Positions 59,360-64,000 of a stretch of 64,000 bases of DNA are shown here, piece after piece (position 1 is the first letter of the stretch; every line of letters begins with the position of its first letter). A model generated the notes under the pieces. The model worked only from the letters and a program-made list of their open reading frames with translations. It was not told where the DNA came from and searched no databases. A program made the position numbers and the translations under genes. The stretch lies in assembly GCF_030653815.1 (NCBI RefSeq), contig NZ_JAURYQ010000008.1, positions 1-64,000 on the forward strand, written 5' to 3'. The stretch comes from Rhodoferax sp. (GTDB lineage: Bacteria; Pseudomonadota; Gammaproteobacteria; Burkholderiales; Burkholderiaceae_C).

Positions 59360-60147
59360 AGTTCAGCCTCCTCTTCAAGAATGGCCTTGAGAGCTTTGCA
59401 GGCACGATCACGGCGGTTACGAACCGTCCTTTCGTCACACTGCAGAATACGTGCAATTGTCATGACATCTTGTTCCTTGGCATCAATCGGAATTCCTTTC
59501 AAAAGAAGACCGATGACTTGCTTTTGATCCGGGGGTAAGCGGTCAATCGCAGCAAAAAGCACCGACCGGAAAGCAGGATCGTCAATTTTTTGAGGGTCGC
59601 CGCTCAAAAAGTTCTCCAGAGCAACTTCGACCTCGGGCGAAACCTCGGGGCCATCCGCATCCTGGGATCTCAGGGGGACAGTTGTTACGTCACCGACTAC
59701 CGCTTTGAATTTGCGCAAAACGGACGTTCGAAGCGCGACCATCGCTTGATCGAAGTGAACTTCGTAAAAATCCAGCATATCAGCTTGTGAAGCGCAATCT
59801 TTTGTGACCAATACGACAAATCGGTTAATGACTTCGTCACGAATATCGGTTGCGCTGCCGATACGAGAGCTCCAGATTTTCGAACGTAGTGACTGGTCTA
59901 CGCGTTTCATCAGGAGGCGATATATCTTCTCGAACTGGCCATGTTCGCCATCTGCCCAGGCTCGCCGTAGGAAATAAAGCAGGACCTCCGTTGGCACATG
60001 CTCTGGGGCCGTTCTTGATACACCAGCGAACTGTAGAACTCGTGATGCCGCGTCAACAGACTCCAGTTTTTTGATCCAGGCCTCAATTGCGGGAGGGCGC
60101 TGGTAAGGCGTTCCGTCCTTGTCCTTGCGTTTAAGCGCTTCCGGCAT
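59356..60147 (-). CDS. Sigma-factor-like regulator of the conflict operon
   Basis: A 263-residue protein with a divergent region 2 (about 80-150, including RDEVINRFVVLVTKD) and a clear region 4: IDRLPPDQKQVIGLLLKGIPI followed by IARILQCDERTVRNRRDRACKALKAI. This is a sigma-70 region 4-like helix-turn-helix. It differs from the two ECF sigmas elsewhere in the window. Being inside a defence-like operon it could switch on the operon or another gene set on attack. It lies 53 bp after the protease gene. Confidence 0.72.
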   Translation of the reverse strand: MPEALKRKDKDGTPYQRPPAIEAWIKKLESVDAASRVLQFAGVSRTAPEHVPTEVLLYFLRRAWADGEHGQFEKIYRLLMKRVDQSLRSKIWSSRIGSATDIRDEVINRFVVLVTKDCASQADMLDFYEVHFDQAMVALRTSVLRKFKAVVGDVTTVPLRSQDADGPEVSPEVEVALENFLSGDPQKIDDPAFRSVLFAAIDRLPPDQKQVIGLLLKGIPIDAKEQDVMTIARILQCDERTVRNRRDRACKALKAILEEEAEL

Positions 60148-60200
60148 TCCTTCTCCAGTGATGTTGGTTAGGTGGGGTGAATGGGGCTTGGCGGGTTGCG

Positions 60201-62420
60201 CTATCGAATACGAATCGGCAGCGACACTTGCGGCTGGATCGGCACCAACGTTTTGGCGTAGGCGCGCAGGATGTCGTTGTAGAGGTCGGCATGTTTCGGG
60301 GCTTCCACCGTGATGATCAGCGCGTAGCGGATTTTCTCGGCACCTGTGGCGCGGCCCCCTGACTCGCGAGCGTTGTAGTGGATATCGAAGACGGGGTTGT
60401 CAAGACTGCTACCGAGCATGCCTTTGGCACCGTGGAGGACGGTTTCCCATTTGCCGAGGTCTGAGCGGCGCTCCTCCTCGGTGGCGTACTTCTTCATGTC
60501 GAAGAAGCCCTTGGTGTCGGCATTGGCCTTGCCGTCCTTGATTTTCTTGTCACTGGGCCGGAACACAATCTCCAGCCCTGCGCGCGTATAGGCCGCCGCA
60601 TCCTGCGGATCAGTTGGCGATGCGTAGCAAAATGTTGCCTTGAGGCGCACTTTGCCGTTCAAACCCCCAGCTGGCAGGGGTAGCGTGGCACGAAGGTACT
60701 TGCCGGGTTTCAACTCGCCCTGGTAAACCACACGCGCTACGCCCGCAGGGCAGGTGATGATCTCCATCAGGTCTTCTGGCACTTTGCCCCAACCTACCTC
60801 AACTTTGTCGTGGGTTGATGCATCGGCCGCATGGACCAGCAAGGCTTTGATTGCCAGTGGTGTCAACTCGGCACCCAGAATGGCGCGGACGCCCACTGCA
60901 TTACGCAGCAGGTAAGGAGAGGCGAAACTGGTGCCGAGTTGTGGGGCCAGCAGCGGTTTCTTTCCCGGGGACAGCACATGAAAATACTTGGCCGCATCTC
61001 CGCCAAAAGCCATCAAATCCGGTTTGACTACACCTGGGCTGCGGCCGGGGCCGATGGCGCTGTAGGGTGCTCTTGCCCACCCCGCTTCGGTACCGTTGGT
61101 GGCACCAACGGCCAGTGCGTTCACGCAGTCCGACGGCACCTGTACTCGGGCATTGCCGACAGAGCGGTCCATTTCGCCGTTGTTACCGACCGCGACGGTC
61201 ATCAAGGTATCGCCGTCGGCTAACAGATCATCAATTACCGAGGTCCAGGCGTGAACGTCGGTGTCTTCGATGGGCAGGTCAGGCCCAAGGCTAAGATTGA
61301 CGAACTGGTATTGGCGCGACAGCAGAACCTGTTCGACAAAGCCCAAAGTGCGATACAGCTCCAGGGGGTCTTCCGCATCGGCATCCTTGTCGAGTACACG
61401 TAAGTGATCAACATAGGCAAACGGGCGTTGCGCGGTGCCGTTTGGCTGGATGGGGCCGAACAGGAATGCAGAAGTCACCCCGAGACCATGTTCCAAGCCT
61501 TGTGGATCGTCTTCGGCATTTTCATCAAGAACCCGGTATGACCGCAGCCAGGGACCGATCGCATGCTCTTTCGGCAAGCCGCCGTCCAGGATGGCCACCT
61601 TGGGCTCGGACGAAAACGGCTGTTCGGTCGGCAGGCTGCAACTGACCGTCACGCTGCCCGTGCGATGCACGGGGCGCATGCCGCGCAGCCTGGGCATTGG
61701 CCGGATCACACGCACGAATACAAACTCCGCCAGCCGATCAATGCTGTCATGCTTACCTTCGACCGGAACGAACCACATGTTGCCTGCCGTGAAGCCGAGG
61801 TCACTGTGGATTTTGACGTCTACATCTTTCGCGTATTTGGCGAACGCCCGCTGGACAAACAAATGGTTCTCGTCGGGCAACAGGTGAAGGCCTACTTCAA
61901 AGAAGCGATCCTTCTTGTGCCCGTGGCTGACGATTCGCTCCTGGGGGGCGAATACAGAGAACTTCTCAATATGCGCGAGATCACCGGCTTCGTCTGATTC
62001 GGGTTCGATGCCTTTGGTCCAGGCTTTGAGATGGCGAAATGCTTGACGCTTGCCGGCGACAAACAACTCAGTTGTTGTGCATTCCCTGGTGGGGCCTTTC
62101 TTTGTCCAGCCGTCCGGGGTTAACTTGACGGTTCTGCTGCCTACTGATTCCAGGCCGACGGTACGCAGCATCGCCACTGGAAAGAACGATCGGGCGATGT
62201 AGCTGGGATTCATCGTCAGGCGTGCAACGCCAAAGTCACCGGGGCATGCTTGCGATGGCAATGCGTCCAGCGCCGCAGCTGCGTCAGAAAACTGGGGTGT
62301 TAGTCGCTCTCTGGCCTGCTGCAAGGTATAGACCTCAGCCTTGCCCGGCATGCGTTTTGGCCCCTTGATATCGTGTGTGAGCAGTTCGCCGCGTCCGATC
62401 AGAAAATTGGTTTGGCTCAT
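60201..62420 (-). CDS. S8 subtilisin-like protease
   Basis: A 739-residue protein. The catalytic triad is visible: Asp279 in AILDGGLP, His311 in LEHGLGVTSA, Ser498 in QLGTSFASPYL. The oxyanion Asn413 is in AVGNNGE. The first 240 residues are an N-terminal domain unlike a prodomain, with no signal peptide, so it acts in the cytoplasm. It overlaps the upstream AAA gene by ATGA. An AAA-S8 pair is a recurrent bacterial conflict module; the ATPase probably feeds or gates the protease. Confidence 0.9.
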   Translation of the reverse strand: MSQTNFLIGRGELLTHDIKGPKRMPGKAEVYTLQQARERLTPQFSDAAAALDALPSQACPGDFGVARLTMNPSYIARSFFPVAMLRTVGLESVGSRTVKLTPDGWTKKGPTRECTTTELFVAGKRQAFRHLKAWTKGIEPESDEAGDLAHIEKFSVFAPQERIVSHGHKKDRFFEVGLHLLPDENHLFVQRAFAKYAKDVDVKIHSDLGFTAGNMWFVPVEGKHDSIDRLAEFVFVRVIRPMPRLRGMRPVHRTGSVTVSCSLPTEQPFSSEPKVAILDGGLPKEHAIGPWLRSYRVLDENAEDDPQGLEHGLGVTSAFLFGPIQPNGTAQRPFAYVDHLRVLDKDADAEDPLELYRTLGFVEQVLLSRQYQFVNLSLGPDLPIEDTDVHAWTSVIDDLLADGDTLMTVAVGNNGEMDRSVGNARVQVPSDCVNALAVGATNGTEAGWARAPYSAIGPGRSPGVVKPDLMAFGGDAAKYFHVLSPGKKPLLAPQLGTSFASPYLLRNAVGVRAILGAELTPLAIKALLVHAADASTHDKVEVGWGKVPEDLMEIITCPAGVARVVYQGELKPGKYLRATLPLPAGGLNGKVRLKATFCYASPTDPQDAAAYTRAGLEIVFRPSDKKIKDGKANADTKGFFDMKKYATEEERRSDLGKWETVLHGAKGMLGSSLDNPVFDIHYNARESGGRATGAEKIRYALIITVEAPKHADLYNDILRAYAKTLVPIQPQVSLPIRIR

Positions 62421-63583
62421 GCTTCAAGTTCCCTTTTCGATGTTTTCTTTGTGGTTGACGGCTGTTCGGCGGTGTACTTACGGATGGTGTCTCGGCTTAC
62501 ACCTGTGAGCTCGGAGACCGTGTGCTGTGACAGACGGGTCTGTTTAGCCAGCAGTACGGCCAGATCAATGCGCGCCTGACGATCCAGCACAAGAGCCCGT
62601 GATTTGACGAATTCTTCAATCAGGTCGGCATCTGATGCCGTTCCAAGTGCCACCGCGCGTCGGAAGCGCTGGATGTCGCGCTCAATGTCGCTGAACGACT
62701 CGCCATTGAAGGCGAAAGTCAGGATGTCAATCCAGCGACCAAACAATGCAAAGTCTGGACCGAGAAATCGCTTGATGGCTGCTTTGACGGCTGGTGTTTC
62801 TGGCGTCTTGAAATTGACGACCAGATCGAATCGGCGCCACAGCGCCGGATCGATCAGCTCCGGATGGTTGGTGGCCGCCAGCAGCAGGCCCGTGGCAGGC
62901 CACTCATCGACCTCCTGCAGAATGACAGTGACAAGGCGCTTCAACTCGCCGATGTCGGTCTCGTCGCTACGGCGTTTGGCAACGGCATCGATTTCATCCA
63001 GCAAGAGTACGCAGGGACTGCGTTTCGCGAAATCAAGTGCAGTGCGCAGGTTGCTCCCACTTCGTCCGAGCAGGCTGCTCATGACGGCGGTCAGGTCCAA
63101 TACATACAGCGGGACCTCCAATTGCGCAGCAAGCCAGCGTGCTGTCAATGTTTTGCCAACGCCTGGTGGTCCGACAAAGATTGCCGAGCGCGTCGGGCTT
63201 AATCCCATTGAGGCGAGGCGTTCCGTCTGTCGACGCTCCTGAATGAGTTGACTCAACGTCTCTTCGAGGCTGATTGACAACAACGGCTGCTCTCGATCTG
63301 GTGTGTCCTTGAAGACTTTCAGAAGTGAAAGTCGTGACTCGTCATCGACCGGCAATGTTTGGGTGGGTAGGGCAGGCTGCATGGCCTTGCGCATGGGGGC
63401 GCTTGCTCGATGCGTCTTAGTGCGTAGATAGAGGTCTAACTGTTCAGCCAGCTCTGGGTCGGTGTTGCGGTACTTCCGGACTAGCCGGGCCACGAACAGG
63501 CGTACATCTTCGCTCTGCTCGGCAAGAGCCAGTCTAATGACTTGGGCTAAATCTGATTGAACTTCGTTCATTTCGTCCAACAT
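62417..63583 (-). CDS. AAA+ ATPase partner of the S8 protease
   Basis: A 388-residue ATPase with Walker A GPPGVGKT (138-145), Walker B VLLLDEIDAVAKRR and the WRRFDLVVNFKTPE arginine-finger region, in the FtsH/CDC48-like branch. The C-terminal 45 residues (LSQHTVSELTGVSRDTIRKYTAEQPSTTKK in part, TVSELTGVSRDTIRKYT) look like a helix-turn-helix, so the protein may bind DNA as well. It is the first gene of the nine-gene operon. The start could be the internal ATG at 63571. Confidence 0.88.
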   Translation of the reverse strand: MLDEMNEVQSDLAQVIRLALAEQSEDVRLFVARLVRKYRNTDPELAEQLDLYLRTKTHRASAPMRKAMQPALPTQTLPVDDESRLSLLKVFKDTPDREQPLLSISLEETLSQLIQERRQTERLASMGLSPTRSAIFVGPPGVGKTLTARWLAAQLEVPLYVLDLTAVMSSLLGRSGSNLRTALDFAKRSPCVLLLDEIDAVAKRRSDETDIGELKRLVTVILQEVDEWPATGLLLAATNHPELIDPALWRRFDLVVNFKTPETPAVKAAIKRFLGPDFALFGRWIDILTFAFNGESFSDIERDIQRFRRAVALGTASDADLIEEFVKSRALVLDRQARIDLAVLLAKQTRLSQHTVSELTGVSRDTIRKYTAEQPSTTKKTSKRELEA

Positions 63584-64000
63584 TTATGTAAATAATTGAT
63601 TTTAAAAGAAAAAATATAATTTAAAAGTGGAATAAGAAAATTATCTCACGTTTTGAAGCGACTGTGAAGGTGTGTGGGGATCTGGTGCCGAATTCAGGCG
63701 AGTCATGCTGGCGGCACATTGCATAACGTGCCCGGCTGGCCCCGAGCGTCCGCCAGTAAGGGCGGCGGTGTTGGCAGGCTGCGCCACTTGCTATCCGGAC
63801 TGGTTTGTTCGCATCGATATTCGACAAAGCAGCAATATTTACTGCGCAGTGAATCTTGTTGACCCACGCAGGGCATCCCGGCGTTGCCGCCGTCGGGCTC
63901 GCGGGCGTTGCCCCACGCCTCGTACCGAGTTGCGCCCATGCGGCTTTGATCCCTGACGCCTCCGGCCTCTACTTCGTTCCTGGCCTGCGCGCTGCGCTTG
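63584..64000. other. AT-rich promoter region and unassigned tail
   Basis: Bases 63584-63660 are strongly AT-rich and lie directly upstream of the AAA gene, so they probably hold the operon promoter. Beyond that the plus and minus strands hold short open frames (63672-63956 plus) with unlikely composition and no motif. The last 150 bases look like a short repeated sequence I have seen in related genomes (from memory). No supported gene is present. Confidence 0.45.

Noticed and set aside
63672..63956. Plus-strand open frame of 94 codons at the window end
   Set aside because: Arg/Cys-rich composition of a non-coding GC-rich frame, no upstream ribosome site, and no continuation to test.

Overview
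The window reads as a betaproteobacterium, most likely Burkholderiales and Comamonadaceae-like. The reasons are a DUF4148 protein, a 3-hydroxybutyrate dehydrogenase/acetoacetate decarboxylase/patatin cluster, a bufferin operon, and a TrfA/Trb plasmid backbone. The genus is an inference and cannot be settled here. Coding density is high, with many 4-base ATGA overlaps. No rRNA, tRNA or CRISPR array was seen.

Region 1 (1-15.3 kb) holds a transposase fragment cut by the window edge, then a YeeE/HAD/carboxymuconolactone-decarboxylase-type cluster. It continues with an ECF sigma/anti-sigma pair, a small mercury locus (merA, merC, divergent merR with a recognisable mer promoter), glutathione reductase, and a run of minus-strand metabolic and signalling genes under an AraC-type neighbour.

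Region 2 (15.3-29 kb) is a thiol, metal and stress island. It has glutaredoxin, a cytochrome c flanked by Lys-Asn-Pro-Cys-Ala-Ala repeats, a complete bufferin (copper-chelating RiPP) operon, two tiny Cys-rich exported proteins, and two paralogues of a His-rich DUF6969-like family. It also has DsbA-, thioredoxin- and CcdA-like proteins and a second sigma/anti-sigma pair. Five transcription units, including both sigma units, share an upstream motif TGTAA(G/C)-N16/17-CG(A/T)CTA. I read this as one ECF regulon, and it is the best evidence that these genes act together.

Region 3 (30-50.5 kb) is an IncP/TrfA-type plasmid backbone. It carries trbB-C-D-E-J-L-F-G-I-like type IV secretion genes, a Toprim protein, trfA with an iteron/DnaA-box origin, a ParA-like ATPase, and a TraK/StbA-like protein with a repeat array upstream. 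An AbiE toxin-antitoxin pair interrupts the trb genes. No relaxase or coupling protein is in the window. The molecule is either a large plasmid or a chromosome with an integrated plasmid.

Region 4 (50.6-63.6 kb) is one nine-gene minus-strand operon that looks like a conflict (defence) system. In order it encodes an AAA+ ATPase, a subtilisin-like protease, a sigma-like factor, an unknown 197-residue protein, an ImmA/IrrE-UvrD-nuclease fusion, a tandem-ubiquitin-like/E2 protein, a JAMM-E1 fusion, a DUF6527 metal-binding protein and a CoiA-like nuclease. This combination is the strongest candidate for an undescribed system. Its defence role is inference from domains and layout.
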